Positions 53,627 to 62,959 of a stretch of DNA of 64,000 nt are shown one piece after another. The stretch is from positions 1 to 64,000 of the forward strand of contig NZ_MCGQ01000008.1 in NCBI RefSeq assembly GCF_002242805.1, in the 5' to 3' direction. The DNA is from Streptomyces diastatochromogenes. GTDB taxonomy: Bacteria > Actinomycetota > Actinomycetes > Streptomycetales > Streptomycetaceae. Every line of letters starts with the position of its first letter. Positions within the stretch are counted from its first letter, which is position 1. Both the position numbers and the translations under genes were made by a program. Below the pieces are notes generated by a model, which saw only the letters and a list, made by a program, of their open reading frames with translations, was not told the DNA's origin and made no database searches.

Positions 53627-54055
53627 ATGTCCTCCACGACCACACCCGCGGAATTGGAAGCTCTGATCCAGGCGCACATGGCCGCCGAAGAGCGCGGGGA
53701 CCCGGAGGGATCGGTCGCCGTCTACACCGACGACATCGAGCACGACGTCGTGGGCGACCCCGGCGGCCCGAAGCACGGCATCCCGGCGGCGCTGGAGTTC
53801 TACCGCCAGCTGTGCAAGGACTTCCGCAGCGAGAAGGAGGAGCGGACCCACACCTACTACTCCGACGACGCCGTCACCATCGAGAACGTGATGACGGGCA
53901 CGGTCCCGGGCTCGTTCCTCGGAATCCCCGGCAACGGCCGCCGCATCACCTTCCGCATCCTGCACGTCTTCGAGTTCCGGGAGGGAAAGATCTCCCGCGA
54001 GAACGTGTGGCTGGACGGCGCCTCGGTCATCGCCCAACTGACGGCTCCCGCCTAG
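53627..54055 (+). CDS. SnoaL/NTF2-like protein
   Basis: A 142-residue soluble protein of the SnoaL/ester-cyclase fold. It has AELEALIQAHMAAEERGDPEGSVAVYTDDIEHDVVG and GRRITFRILHVFEFREGKISRENVWLDG. Such proteins are isomerases, cyclases or ligand carriers. ATG 53627 follows GAGAGGGGA. It is divergent from tetR and probably repressed by it. Confidence 0.85.
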   Translation: MSSTTTPAELEALIQAHMAAEERGDPEGSVAVYTDDIEHDVVGDPGGPKHGIPAALEFYRQLCKDFRSEKEERTHTYYSDDAVTIENVMTGTVPGSFLGIPGNGRRITFRILHVFEFREGKISRENVWLDGASVIAQLTAPA

Positions 54056-54074
54056 GCGGCAGCCGCGGAAGACC

Positions 54075-54120
54075 GGACACCGAGCCTCAGTCGACGTACT
54101 CCTTCAGCGGCTCGGTGTCC
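54075..54120. terminator. Inverted repeat between convergent genes
   Basis: GGACACCGAGCC pairs perfectly with GGCTCGGTGTCC across 22 bases. It overlaps the 3' end of the Uma2 gene and lies 20 bp past the SnoaL-like stop. Confidence 0.5.
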
Positions 54121-54665
54121 AAGGTGATGTTCACCGGGTCGGGGAGCTTGACGGAGGCACCGAACGGCAGCTTCTCCTCATGCAGGTAGCGACCGTCCTT
54201 CGGCTGATTGAAGACCACGACGGAGCACTCGTCACGGTCGATGAGCAGGTAGACGGGGATGCCGGCGGCCGCGTAGCCGTCGAGCTTCTCGACTCGGTCG
54301 CGCTGGTTGGTGTCGGAGTCGTACGAAGTGATCTCCACCGCCATGAGCACACCTTCGGCCGCCGACCACTCCCCCCGCCCCTTGAGGCTGCCCTTGGGCA
54401 CCAGTACTGCGTCCGCGCGAGCGCGACCCTTGCGGTAGGCCTCGGTCCTGAGCCCCCTCTCGGGGTGGAGACGCAGGTCCGGGCGCAGTTGCATGCACCG
54501 TTCCAGGAGCCACATGTAGATCTCACTGTGGTTGCCGTCCGGCACGGGCTTGACCTGGACCTTCCCATTGATGAACTCCAGCCGCACGGTCTCCGGGGCA
54601 TGACGTTCCAGCTGCTCGAACTCCTCGACTGACATCTGCGGCTGCTGCTCGGTCCTGGGGGTCAT
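54087..54665 (-). CDS. Uma2-family (DUF820) endonuclease-like protein
   Basis: A 192-residue protein with the PD-(D/E)xK fold of the Uma2/DUF820 family, very abundant in Streptomyces. Motifs are SVEEFEQLERHAPETVRLEFINGKVQVKP, the acidic residue in RARADAVLVPKG, the Glu in GVLMAVEITSYDSDT and Lys in RVEKLDGYAAAGIPVYLLID. The cellular role of the family is unknown. ATG 54663-54665. Confidence 0.9.
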   Translation of the reverse strand: MTPRTEQQPQMSVEEFEQLERHAPETVRLEFINGKVQVKPVPDGNHSEIYMWLLERCMQLRPDLRLHPERGLRTEAYRKGRARADAVLVPKGSLKGRGEWSAAEGVLMAVEITSYDSDTNQRDRVEKLDGYAAAGIPVYLLIDRDECSVVVFNQPKDGRYLHEEKLPFGASVKLPDPVNITLDTEPLKEYVD

Positions 54666-54715
54666 GGCGTCGCCTCCTCGACTCCATGGTGCCCTGACCG
54701 GCACGTCCTGCACGC

Positions 54716-55702
54716 TCATACGCCCTCCCAGAGCGCCTTGCCTGCGGGGCTGCCCAAGCCGCCCGCCGCACGGACGCGCGCGGCCCAGCGGTGCACCTCC
54801 ACGGCGCTGGGAACCGGCCCGGCCAGAAACGTCTCCGGCACCGGAGGGATCGGCTCCCCCTCGGGCGTGTCCAGCCCGAGCTCCACCCGGCACTCCCGGC
54901 ACACGCCCCCGACGATCTCCACGGTCCGCTCGTCCGCGTCACAGGTGACACAGGCTCGGACCACCCGGTCGACACGGCCGCGGAGGGGGGCTTTCTGCTG
55001 GCGCACCTTGGCCTTCTTCGGTGGCATCTTCTTCTCCAGTCGTGTGCGGGCGAGTCCGCCCGGGTTGGACACGGCGGAGGGGAGTCCGCCGGTGAGGGCG
55101 CGGGTGATGTCCTCGGGTGTCGAGCCGCGAGACAGCCACTCCGCGGCGAGGGCTTCGAGAGACCGGCAGTCGTGTTCGGACAGCGGCATACGGCGGTCCG
55201 TGTCGACGAGTTCCGCGAGCGTGCGGTAGGCCGTGCTGGGCTGCGGCTCGTCGGCCGGTGCTTGAGCGGGCTCGGCGGGATCGGCCTCCGGGGCGGCTTC
55301 CTCAGCCTCCTCGACCCGGGCCAGTCCCGACTGATAGCCGTCGGTCACGGTCCTGCCGTTGCGGGCCCGCGCGAACTCTTCCCACCAGGCCACCGACCTG
55401 GGCGTACGCGACCAGTACGTCCGTGTCACCCACCGCATCGAGTTGTCCTCGAGGGTGATGTGCTCCCGGATCCAGTGCAGGTGCCCGGCAATGCTCAGAC
55501 GCCCCATCGAAACGCGTGTCGCCTGCTGGCCGTAGCGCGGGTGCTCGGCAGCGATCGCCTTGTAGCCCACCGCGTGGCCGACTTGGAGGTGGTCGATGAA
55601 AAGGGCGATGTCGCGGTCGCGGTCGCCGAGATGTGCGAAGTCCGGGTCCGCGTGCGGATCTTCGTCACCTGCCGAGCGCTTTCCGTACCCCGTTTTGGCC
55701 AT
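54716..55702 (-). CDS. Probable DNA-binding protein with C-terminal zinc ribbon
   Basis: A 328-residue protein resembling Streptomyces proteins often labelled MarR-like. Residues about 15-110 look like a winged helix (DRDIALFIDHLQVGHAVGYKAIAAEHP; MGRLSIAGHLHWIREHI). An Ala/Pro/Glu-rich linker follows, then a helical part and near the C-terminus a zinc ribbon (ACVTCDADERTVEIVGGVCRECRVELG). MAKT at 55702 is used, but GTG 55750 has a better ribosome site (GAGG). It lies 50 bp upstream of the Uma2 gene. Confidence 0.65.
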   Translation of the reverse strand: MAKTGYGKRSAGDEDPHADPDFAHLGDRDRDIALFIDHLQVGHAVGYKAIAAEHPRYGQQATRVSMGRLSIAGHLHWIREHITLEDNSMRWVTRTYWSRTPRSVAWWEEFARARNGRTVTDGYQSGLARVEEAEEAAPEADPAEPAQAPADEPQPSTAYRTLAELVDTDRRMPLSEHDCRSLEALAAEWLSRGSTPEDITRALTGGLPSAVSNPGGLARTRLEKKMPPKKAKVRQQKAPLRGRVDRVVRACVTCDADERTVEIVGGVCRECRVELGLDTPEGEPIPPVPETFLAGPVPSAVEVHRWAARVRAAGGLGSPAGKALWEGV

Positions 55703-55993
55703 GGGGTGGTCCGCAGACGGCAGGGCAGGGCTAGGGTGGAAGCAAGCCACGATCGAGCCTCATTCGATCCGTAGGTCCAGGCCCCGGAGCCGGTGTTGGC
55801 GCACCGACCGGGGCCGATCTATTTGCCGCGAACCTAGAGTGCCTTTACGTTCCGGCGCAAGCCGATCACAGAACGTCACTCTTTAGAGGTAGCGCCCACT
55901 CAACTCACCTACAGGCTTGGTTGGTTGGATTGGTTTTCCACCCATTCCAGACCCCAGGAGAAGGGCTCGAAGCCCGAGGCTCAAGCCCCGGGA
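55703..55993. other. 291-bp intergenic region
   Basis: No gene is supported here. It has a TTGG-type run at 55918-55938 and GGGCTCGAAGCCC-type stems at about 55960-55985 that may end the small membrane gene's transcript. Confidence 0.4.
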
Positions 55994-56164
55994 TCACCTC
56001 TTCCCTCGCATCGCCCGAAGCACCTCGGCCACGGCTTCGAGAATGTGTGCACGGTGTCGCGACTCGGCCCCTTGCAGCGCCGACCGGACGACGAACACCG
56101 CCGCGCAGGCGACGATCAGCAGGGCCAGCACGCTGCCGCCTGCTGCGACAAGAACCGGGTCCAT
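55994..56164 (-). CDS. Small single-span membrane protein
   Basis: A 56-residue protein with an outside N-terminus, one helix (AGGSVLALLIVACAAVFVVRS) and a charged C-terminus (ESRHRAHILEAVAEVLRAMRGKR). ATG 56162-56164 follows AAGGAG. It is divergent from the large Hsp90-like gene, with 192 bp between them. Function unknown. Confidence 0.6.
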   Translation of the reverse strand: MDPVLVAAGGSVLALLIVACAAVFVVRSALQGAESRHRAHILEAVAEVLRAMRGKR

Positions 56165-56356
56165 TGCGACTCCTTCGGAACATCGTGTGAAGACGTCGGT
56201 GATGGTGCCGAGTTCTGTCCGAGCAGCGGCTCCGCGATCTGCTTGTTCTCGAGTTGCTTCGCAGATCAGGCCGGTACCGTGTGACTTCACGACTCGGCCG
56301 AACCGGCCGAGTCGGGGACGCCGGGGCCAGGGCGCACGGGACACGGGGAGCCGACC

Positions 56357-59300
56357 ATGGCGGTATCGCTGGGGTACTGGAAGGCACTGGCCAAGCTGAT
56401 GGAGCTGGGCGGCCATCCCGAAGCCGCGGCCGTGCGCGCCGAGATGAGGCGAGACCTGGCGCGCGACGAGCGGCCGCCGGCGGACAGTACGGTCGCGGAC
56501 TGGATGGCCGGACGGACGATTCCACGGCAGAGCAGCGACCTGAACCTCCTCCTGTCCGCGCTCCAACGGATCGCGACCTCGAGACAGCGCCCCGCGACAC
56601 CGCGGTTCCCCAGCCACCAGGAGTGGCACAACATGGCCAAGCAAGCCCGCGAGGCCCGCCGGAGGGGAGACTTCGAGCCGGACGCCCACACCTCGGGCTC
56701 GCCCCTCGCCCCAGATGCCCAGCGGTTATGGCGGAGCGATGTCACGGAATCCCCGGCGTGGAAGCTGCTGAGCCCCGACGACCGCGAGCGGACCCAAAAG
56801 CTCCAGCACGAGGCGGCAGAAGTCGCCGACAGGCTGGCGGAACTGTACGCCTCTGCGCGGCACGCTCTCTCCGACAATCCCTGGCACGATGCGAACCTGG
56901 CCCGGCGCATCGCACGCAGGACCAATCAACTGGTTCACCTACTCTGGCGGGACACCAAAGGTCTCCTCACCCCGGGCGAAGCCGCTCTGATCGCCCTGCT
57001 CCCCTTCATCCATCACGTTCACCGCTCGCGTACGTCCGCCGATCTGTCCCATGTCGCTCCGACGGACTTCGGCCGACAGGTCTCCGGCAGCCCGGAGCGC
57101 CAGATGTACGAAGTGTTGCTGCACGGGCACGAGCGACTCGTTCGCCGGGCCGAGTTGGGCCATCTTAAAGACCGCAGGAACGGGCGGCGCGAGATCGGTT
57201 GGTGGTTGTTCGACCAGTGGGCCAGGCGACAGCCCGGACGGTTGCGGGAACTTCTTTCGGACCTGGGCGCCGACCCGACCGGTCTGGGTGTCGTGCTCGA
57301 TCCCGAACTCCTCTCCCGGCTGCTCGCCTCCGTTCACGCCAGTCCGAAAGAGCTGTTCGACGCTGCTCGCGTGGAGCATCTCCGCGCGGACGTGTTCCAA
57401 CTGGATTTCGACGGACGCGACTTCCAAAGCGTGCGGGAAAGGCTCGTGGGCCCTCTGTTCGCGGTGGCTCACAACATGGCGATCGAGGTCACGCACCTGT
57501 CATCGGTGATCGTCAGGCATGTGGGTATTCCGGACCCGTTGCATCCCGCCCGGCTCTTCACCACGCTGGACACCGCGTCCTGGCAGCCGCGCGGGGACGG
57601 ACTCGGACTCAAGGCCGGGTGCGGTCACCCCGCCGTCGTGGCCGCCCTCACCGACCACACCCACCAGCTGGAATCGCTCCTGCGCGGTATACGGCACACC
57701 GCCGATCCGGCCCTGAGCACGCTGCCTGCCTACACCCGGGCCGACGAGGTACGCGAACTGGACGACCAGGGTCATGCCGTTCCGGTCGACGGTGTGATCC
57801 GCTTCAAGCTGGACGAAGAACGCGTCCAGGAGCTACTCATGGGCGAGAACCTCTACCGTGACCGGTCCCTCGCCATTCGCGAGCTCTACCAGAACGCACT
57901 GGACGCCTGCCGCTACCGGCGAGCCCGCACCCAGGCCCGTGACAACTTCGGCAGCTACGAAGGCCGGATCGAGTTCGTTCAGGGGTTCGACGAGGAGGAA
58001 GGTCGGCATTACCTGGAGTGCCGGGACAACGGCGTGGGCATGGACGAGGTCACGCTGTCGGAGGTCTTCGCACAGGCCGGGGTCCGCTTCACGGATCTTC
58101 CCCGGTACCAGGAGGAACGCGAGGAGTGGCGTACCCGGGGCATCACCATCCACCCCAACAGCCGTTTCGGGATCGGCGTACTGAGCTACTTCATGCTCGC
58201 CGACGAGGTACGCGTGACGACGTGCCACATGGACGGCGCCAACGGCAGACTGCGGGAACTCACCGTCCTGATCAGCGGCCCCGGGCACTACTTCCGTGTA
58301 CGCCCGACCGGCCGGCCGGGAACGATCGGCACCACTGTCCGGCTCTATCTGCGGGACGACGACAGGGCGCCCTCCTGCGTATCGGAACTCCGACGGCTCC
58401 TGGGCATCGCCGAGTTCACCACCACGGCCGTACATGGCACACAGAGCGCCGAGTGGAAGCCCGGTGTCCTGCTGCGCCGCAGGGGCCAGGAGCTTCGGTC
58501 GCACAGCCTGGAGGCCGACGGCGAGTTGCTGCCCACTCCTGGTGATCCCGGGCTGGTGGACGGTCAGGTCGTCTGGTGCGAGCGCGGCGGAGGTGTACTG
58601 GTCGATGGAATCCTCACCGAGCCCCGCGTCCGCGAGGGCGTACTGGCCGACCCGCAGAACGTGCGCAGACTGCGCGGTGTCGTCGTGAACCTGGTCGGGG
58701 ACAGCCGTCCCAAGCGGCTGTCCGTCGACCGGACGGAGATCCTGGACGCCGACGTCTGCACGACGGTGGAGCGGCTCATCAGGGACGCGCTGCCGGTCCT
58801 GATCCAGTCCGGCAGCCACCTGCTGAGCTCCCGTTGGCTGGCCGAGGTCGCGGAACAGAGCCCCCGGCTCGCCGACATCGTGACCGAGACCGCCGGAGCG
58901 GCGGGGTGTTACCTGGAGCTGAACGGCTGGCTCTCGTCAGTTGCCGTAGCCGGTTTCTTTCCGCCGGACGTCAAACTCGTCAGCGATCTGTCCGGAGACC
59001 AGGGCAGAGGGGCTGACCTGGATCGGATGCCCAACAGTAAGGTGCAAGGCGATCCGGACGGCCCCACCCTGCTGTGGCGGCTGCTGGCACAGCGCCCCAA
59101 TACCGACCTGACCGCGTTGAGCCGGCTCGTACCAGAGCTGGATCAGGTGACTGGCGTTCTCCCCGCTCTCCCTTCGGACGTTCTCCTGCGAACCGACTCC
59201 GCGCTCATCTCACTGAAGGCCAGGAGCTGGGCACTTGACGGGTATGGCCGTGAGCAGCTGGCCACCCCGGGCCACGCACTCACCCTCGCCCAACTCTGTG

Positions 59301-61024
59301 GGATGTCCTACACCGACGTCGTGGCACGCATGCGGCGACTGCGTATGCCCGCACCGCCGTCGCCCGACGGTGAGCCCGCCGTCGACGCGCTGAACTTCGC
59401 GCTGCTCGGCAAGACCCTGCGTCTCGCCGACTCCGGAACCGGCTTCTTGCACTGGCGCAGCACCTACGAAGCGGTCCCACCGGGTCACCTCGTCAGCGCC
59501 CACTTCGAACTGGACATCAGCGTCAGTGAGGCCGCACAACGCATGCGGTCGTTCGGGTTCACCGTCCCGGACCTGGAGCCGCTGGCGGACACCCCGGACG
59601 ACCGAACGCTGCGTCTGCTCTGTAGAGAGCTGGATGGCAAGTACTGGCTCGACATCAGTTCCCCCGTGCCGCCCGGCCATCTCGTCAGCGCCTACTTCAC
59701 ACTCGGCATGGGTATCCATGAGGCCGCTCAGTGGCTGCGTGCGTACGGATACACCGTCCCCGATCTCGCCCCACAGGTGAACAACCCGGACAACCACACG
59801 CAGCAACTGCTCAGTAAGGGGCTGCTCGGCTCCGGCTGGCTGAGTACGGATGATCCCGTCCCGGCCAGCCACGTGCTCGATGTTGCCTTCGCCCGGAACC
59901 GCCCTGCCTCTGACGTGGCCGAAGAACTCCGCTCCTATGGCTTCCGGTTCATCCGGGAGCCCGACTTCGGGTGGCCGACCCTCGACCTGCTCAACAAGGG
60001 CAGGCAGTACGGCTGGCAGGCATACCACTGGACGGAGCTGGATGACGAGGGATCTGTGCCGCCCGGCCTGCTGGTGGAACTCTCGGCCAATCTGGGAACG
60101 CCCCTGCATGAGATCGCTCAGTGGATCCGCGAACTGGGCCTGAGACCTCCCGAAACCCTGCCGGAGAGGGCGGAAGCCGTGGACGCCGTGATCCTCGGCG
60201 GGAGGTCTGGATTCTGGCCCAGGCCGGGCAGACCAGTCTCCGTGTCGTTCGTGGCAGAGATCGCTCTCCGGACCGAACTCCCCCCACCGACGGTGGTGTC
60301 CCGGCTCCGGGCCTACGGTGTGGTGCCGCCGGCGACGATGTTCCCCGAGCGGGCCGAGCCCGACGATGAGGTCATTCTCAGGCACCACTGGAAGCTGGCG
60401 CCCCTCTCGCCGGACCAGCCGGTGCCCATGCGTCACGTGATGCAGGTGTCCGAGCGTCTGCGCACATCGCCCCGGCGCGTCATGCTCCGTCTCGCCCAGT
60501 ACGGCCTGACCACAGCCCCCGATCAGGCGCCGGACATCGCTGGAAAGTTCGATAACGAGCTGGTCCGCATGGAATACGAGGCCATCGGCGGTCTCGGTCA
60601 CCGAGACTACGGAGCCGACATCGACATTGACACACTGCTCCCCTGGGACAAACCAGTGCCGCTGTACCACCTCGTCTGCGTCGCGGCGCGCCTGCGCATG
60701 GACACCCACGAGGTCACCGAACGGCTGTCGGCGTACGGCTTCCGGCTCCCCGACATCCGTCCGGACCAGCTCGACGACGTCGACCACTACCTGTGCCTCG
60801 GGGGCCGGGAAGGAATGCCCCATCCTCGTCTGACACTCAGAGATCCGATCCGCGATTTCCTCCGCATCGCGCGTTCCACGCAGCTGCCGCCCGACGAACT
60901 CCTCGAACGCCTGACCCGCCTGGGCGTCGACCTGCAGCGCGTGGCCGACGCCGTCCGCGCCGCCCTCCCCAAGGTCCCGGGCCTCGTCATGAAACCCGAA
61001 GCCGAGGCCCCTCCGGCACAGTGA
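56357..61024 (+). CDS. Giant Hsp90-like GHKL ATPase with nine wHTH-like repeats
   Basis: A 1555-residue protein. Residues 1-75 look like an HTH-type helical domain (YWKALAKLMELGGHPEAA; TVADWMAGRTIPRQ). A helical region follows to about 480. The ATPase (about 490-800) has N box SLAIRELYQNALDACRYRR (about 508), G1 ECRDNGVGMDEVTLSEVF (about 555) and a G2-like RFGIGVLSYFMLADEV (about 600), as in HtpG/Hsp90 and MORC proteins. The C-terminal 570 residues hold nine repeats of about 65 residues with pattern VPPGHLVSAYF...IHEAAQWLRAYGYTVPDL, matching the wHTH module associated with Hsp90-like ATPases in bacterial conflict systems. ATG 56357 follows GGGGAG. It is a single gene with no obvious effector beside it. 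Confidence 0.78.
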   Translation: MAVSLGYWKALAKLMELGGHPEAAAVRAEMRRDLARDERPPADSTVADWMAGRTIPRQSSDLNLLLSALQRIATSRQRPATPRFPSHQEWHNMAKQAREARRRGDFEPDAHTSGSPLAPDAQRLWRSDVTESPAWKLLSPDDRERTQKLQHEAAEVADRLAELYASARHALSDNPWHDANLARRIARRTNQLVHLLWRDTKGLLTPGEAALIALLPFIHHVHRSRTSADLSHVAPTDFGRQVSGSPERQMYEVLLHGHERLVRRAELGHLKDRRNGRREIGWWLFDQWARRQPGRLRELLSDLGADPTGLGVVLDPELLSRLLASVHASPKELFDAARVEHLRADVFQLDFDGRDFQSVRERLVGPLFAVAHNMAIEVTHLSSVIVRHVGIPDPLHPARLFTTLDTASWQPRGDGLGLKAGCGHPAVVAALTDHTHQLESLLRGIRHTADPALSTLPAYTRADEVRELDDQGHAVPVDGVIRFKLDEERVQELLMGENLYRDRSLAIRELYQNALDACRYRRARTQARDNFGSYEGRIEFVQGFDEEEGRHYLECRDNGVGMDEVTLSEVFAQAGVRFTDLPRYQEEREEWRTRGITIHPNSRFGIGVLSYFMLADEVRVTTCHMDGANGRLRELTVLISGPGHYFRVRPTGRPGTIGTTVRLYLRDDDRAPSCVSELRRLLGIAEFTTTAVHGTQSAEWKPGVLLRRRGQELRSHSLEADGELLPTPGDPGLVDGQVVWCERGGGVLVDGILTEPRVREGVLADPQNVRRLRGVVVNLVGDSRPKRLSVDRTEILDADVCTTVERLIRDALPVLIQSGSHLLSSRWLAEVAEQSPRLADIVTETAGAAGCYLELNGWLSSVAVAGFFPPDVKLVSDLSGDQGRGADLDRMPNSKVQGDPDGPTLLWRLLAQRPNTDLTALSRLVPELDQVTGVLPALPSDVLLRTDSALISLKARSWALDGYGREQLATPGHALTLAQLCGMSYTDVVARMRRLRMPAPPSPDGEPAVDALNFALLGKTLRLADSGTGFLHWRSTYEAVPPGHLVSAHFELDISVSEAAQRMRSFGFTVPDLEPLADTPDDRTLRLLCRELDGKYWLDISSPVPPGHLVSAYFTLGMGIHEAAQWLRAYGYTVPDLAPQVNNPDNHTQQLLSKGLLGSGWLSTDDPVPASHVLDVAFARNRPASDVAEELRSYGFRFIREPDFGWPTLDLLNKGRQYGWQAYHWTELDDEGSVPPGLLVELSANLGTPLHEIAQWIRELGLRPPETLPERAEAVDAVILGGRSGFWPRPGRPVSVSFVAEIALRTELPPPTVVSRLRAYGVVPPATMFPERAEPDDEVILRHHWKLAPLSPDQPVPMRHVMQVSERLRTSPRRVMLRLAQYGLTTAPDQAPDIAGKFDNELVRMEYEAIGGLGHRDYGADIDIDTLLPWDKPVPLYHLVCVAARLRMDTHEVTERLSAYGFRLPDIRPDQLDDVDHYLCLGGREGMPHPRLTLRDPIRDFLRIARSTQLPPDELLERLTRLGVDLQRVADAVRAALPKVPGLVMKPEAEAPPAQ
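59250..60960 (+). repeat. Nine protein-level repeats of the Hsp90-like protein
   Basis: Repeats of about 65-70 codons, most similar in copies 2 and 3 (VPPGHLVSAHFELDISVSEAA; VPPGHLVSAYFTLGMGIHEAA) and weaker elsewhere. They are recognisable mostly at protein level. Confidence 0.7.
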
Positions 61025-61030
61025 CCGGAG

Positions 61031-61693
61031 CTACTTCCCCGGCCGCATCCCCAGCGGCCCACCGATCTCCTCCGCCATGACCTTGCCCGCCTCGAACTCC
61101 AGGGTCTCGTCACCCAGGGTGGCCTGGTCGGTGTCGAGGCCGTCGAGTTCTTCCAGGGGCTGGTTGAGGCGGACGTGGGCGACCAGGGACTGGAGGGCGC
61201 GGAGGCTGGCGGAGGCGGTGCCGCCCCAGTTGGAGAAGTAGGAGAACTGCCACCACCACAGGGCCTCCGTGGTGCGGCCCGCGCGGTAGTGGGCCATGCC
61301 GTGACGGAGGTCGGTGACGACGTCGGCGAGGTCGTCGGAGATGCGGGCCGGGACGGGGGCCTTCCGGGGCTCGTAGGGGTCGAAGACCTCGGAGTAGACG
61401 TCGATGGGGTCGAGGAGGCGGGCGAGGTTCTCGCGGAGTTCGTCCACGTCCGGCTCGGGGCCCAGGTCGGGCTCGTAGCGCTCGTCGGGGACGATGTCCT
61501 CGTGCGCGCCCAGGCGGCCGCCGGCCAGGAGCAGCTGGGAGACCTCCAGGAGGAGGAAGGGCACCGCCGAGTCCGGCTCGTCGCCCTTCGCCACCTCTGA
61601 GACGGCCACCAGGAAGCTCTCGACCTGGTCCGCGATCTGGACCGCGAAGTCGTCCGGATTGTGACCGGTCGCGTGCAGCGTGGCGTCAGACAT
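61031..61693 (-). CDS. DUF5063-family protein
   Basis: A 220-residue soluble helical protein with [57 protein letters not shown] (read in parts), the DUF5063 signature. It overlaps the recR stop by 8 bp and is the standard recR neighbour in Streptomyces. Function unknown. Confidence 0.9.
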   Translation of the reverse strand: MSDATLHATGHNPDDFAVQIADQVESFLVAVSEVAKGDEPDSAVPFLLLEVSQLLLAGGRLGAHEDIVPDERYEPDLGPEPDVDELRENLARLLDPIDVYSEVFDPYEPRKAPVPARISDDLADVVTDLRHGMAHYRAGRTTEALWWWQFSYFSNWGGTASASLRALQSLVAHVRLNQPLEELDGLDTDQATLGDETLEFEAGKVMAEEIGGPLGMRPGK

Positions 61694-62285
61694 CTAGGAG
61701 TCGTCTCCCCTCGAAGGCGCGGCCGAGGGTGACCTCGTCCGCGTATTCCAGGTCGCCACCCACCGGGAGGCCGCTGGCCAGGCGGGTGACCTTGAGGCCC
61801 ATGGGCTTGATCATGCGGGCGAGGTACGTGGCCGTGGCCTCGCCTTCCAGATTCGGGTCCGTGGCCAGGATCAGCTCCGTGACCGTCCCGTCGGCCAACC
61901 GCGCGAGAAGTTCTCGTATACGCAGGTCGTCGGGGCCGACGCCCTCGATCGGGCTGATCGCGCCGCCGAGGACGTGGTAGCGGCCGCGGAACTCGCGGGT
62001 GCGCTCGACCGCCACGACGTCCTTCGGCTCCTCGACCACGCAGATGACCGACGGGTCGCGGCGCGGGTCGCGGCAGATGTTGCACAGCTCCTCCTGTGCC
62101 ACGTTGCCGCAGGTCGCGCAGAAGCGGACCTTCGCCTTCACCTCGAGGAGGGCCTGGGCGAGCCGCCGGACGTCCGTCGGCTCCGCCTGCAGGATGTGGA
62201 AGGCGATCCGCTGCGCGCTCTTGGGACCGACGCCGGGCAGCCGCCCCAGCTCGTCGATGAGGTCCTGAACCACGCCTTCGTACAA
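61686..62285 (-). CDS. recR: Recombination mediator RecR
   Basis: A 199-residue protein that helps RecF/RecO load RecA at gaps. It has the N-terminal HhH ([20 protein letters not shown]), the Cys4 zinc finger ([18 protein letters not shown]) and the Toprim domain ([33 protein letters not shown], read in parts). All key residues are intact. Confidence 0.97.
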   Translation of the reverse strand: MYEGVVQDLIDELGRLPGVGPKSAQRIAFHILQAEPTDVRRLAQALLEVKAKVRFCATCGNVAQEELCNICRDPRRDPSVICVVEEPKDVVAVERTREFRGRYHVLGGAISPIEGVGPDDLRIRELLARLADGTVTELILATDPNLEGEATATYLARMIKPMGLKVTRLASGLPVGGDLEYADEVTLGRAFEGRRLLDV

Positions 62286-62340
62286 CGGACTGCCCTTCCT
62301 GGAGTCTTTCAGTACGTACGGTAGTTGGCCACGGCCCGTC

Positions 62341-62685
62341 TTAGAAAGGCAGGCCGGGAATGCCGCTGCCGCCGCCCAGGCCCTGCGCCAGGGGGCCCAG
62401 CTTCTGCTGCTGGAGCGTCTGCGCGTTCTCGTTGGCCGCCTGTACGGCCGCCACGATCAGGTCGGCGAGGGTCTCGGTGTCCTCCGGGTCCACCGCCTTC
62501 GGGTCGATCTTCAGCGCGCGCAGCTCGCCGGCGCCGGTGACGGTGGCCTGCACCAGGCCGCCGCCCGCCTGCCCGTCGACCTCCGTGTTCGCCAGTTCCT
62601 CCTGCGCCCGCTGCAGGTCCTGCTGCATCTTCTGGGCCTGCTGGAGCAACTGCTGCATGTTGGGCTGGCCACCACCGGGGATCAC
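62341..62685 (-). CDS. YbaB/EbfC nucleoid-associated protein
   Basis: A 114-residue DNA-binding protein with [52 protein letters not shown] (read in parts). It is the usual partner of recR, 55 bp upstream of it. The start here is ATG 62683-62685. Confidence 0.95.
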   Translation of the reverse strand: MIPGGGQPNMQQLLQQAQKMQQDLQRAQEELANTEVDGQAGGGLVQATVTGAGELRALKIDPKAVDPEDTETLADLIVAAVQAANENAQTLQQQKLGPLAQGLGGGSGIPGLPF

Positions 62686-62890
62686 GATCAGCTCCTGGTC
62701 CTTCGTCTGCTCCGTCGTCTTCCGTTGTGCACGAGCCTACGTGGTCTACGCGACCATCGCCCCGCCACTCTTTCGAGTGACAGCAAGGGCAGGCCTATAC
62801 CTGATCAAGGCCCTCTTCTGGGCGGAAAAGCAGGGAAAGCTACGTCCCCGCCACCCATTGGGAGGTAGGAAGGGTGGCGCGCATCGGCAT

Positions 62891-62910
62891 GCAATGTCAC
62901 GCAATGTGAC
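62891..62910. promoter_or_regulatory. 10-bp tandem repeat in the ybaB-SLATT intergenic region
   Basis: GCAATGTCAC is followed directly by GCAATGTGAC. The pair lies in the divergent 274-bp region, about 50 bp upstream of the SLATT gene, and may be an operator. Confidence 0.3.
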
Positions 62911-62959
62911 CGGTCATGTCCAGTGCCGTGTTCGGTGTCGTGTTCAGTAGGGAGTGCGG

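Noticed and set aside
55760..55990. A tRNA or phage attachment site near the Uma2-Hsp90 region
   Set aside because: No cloverleaf or T-loop sequence could be formed; no integrase or direct repeat is nearby.
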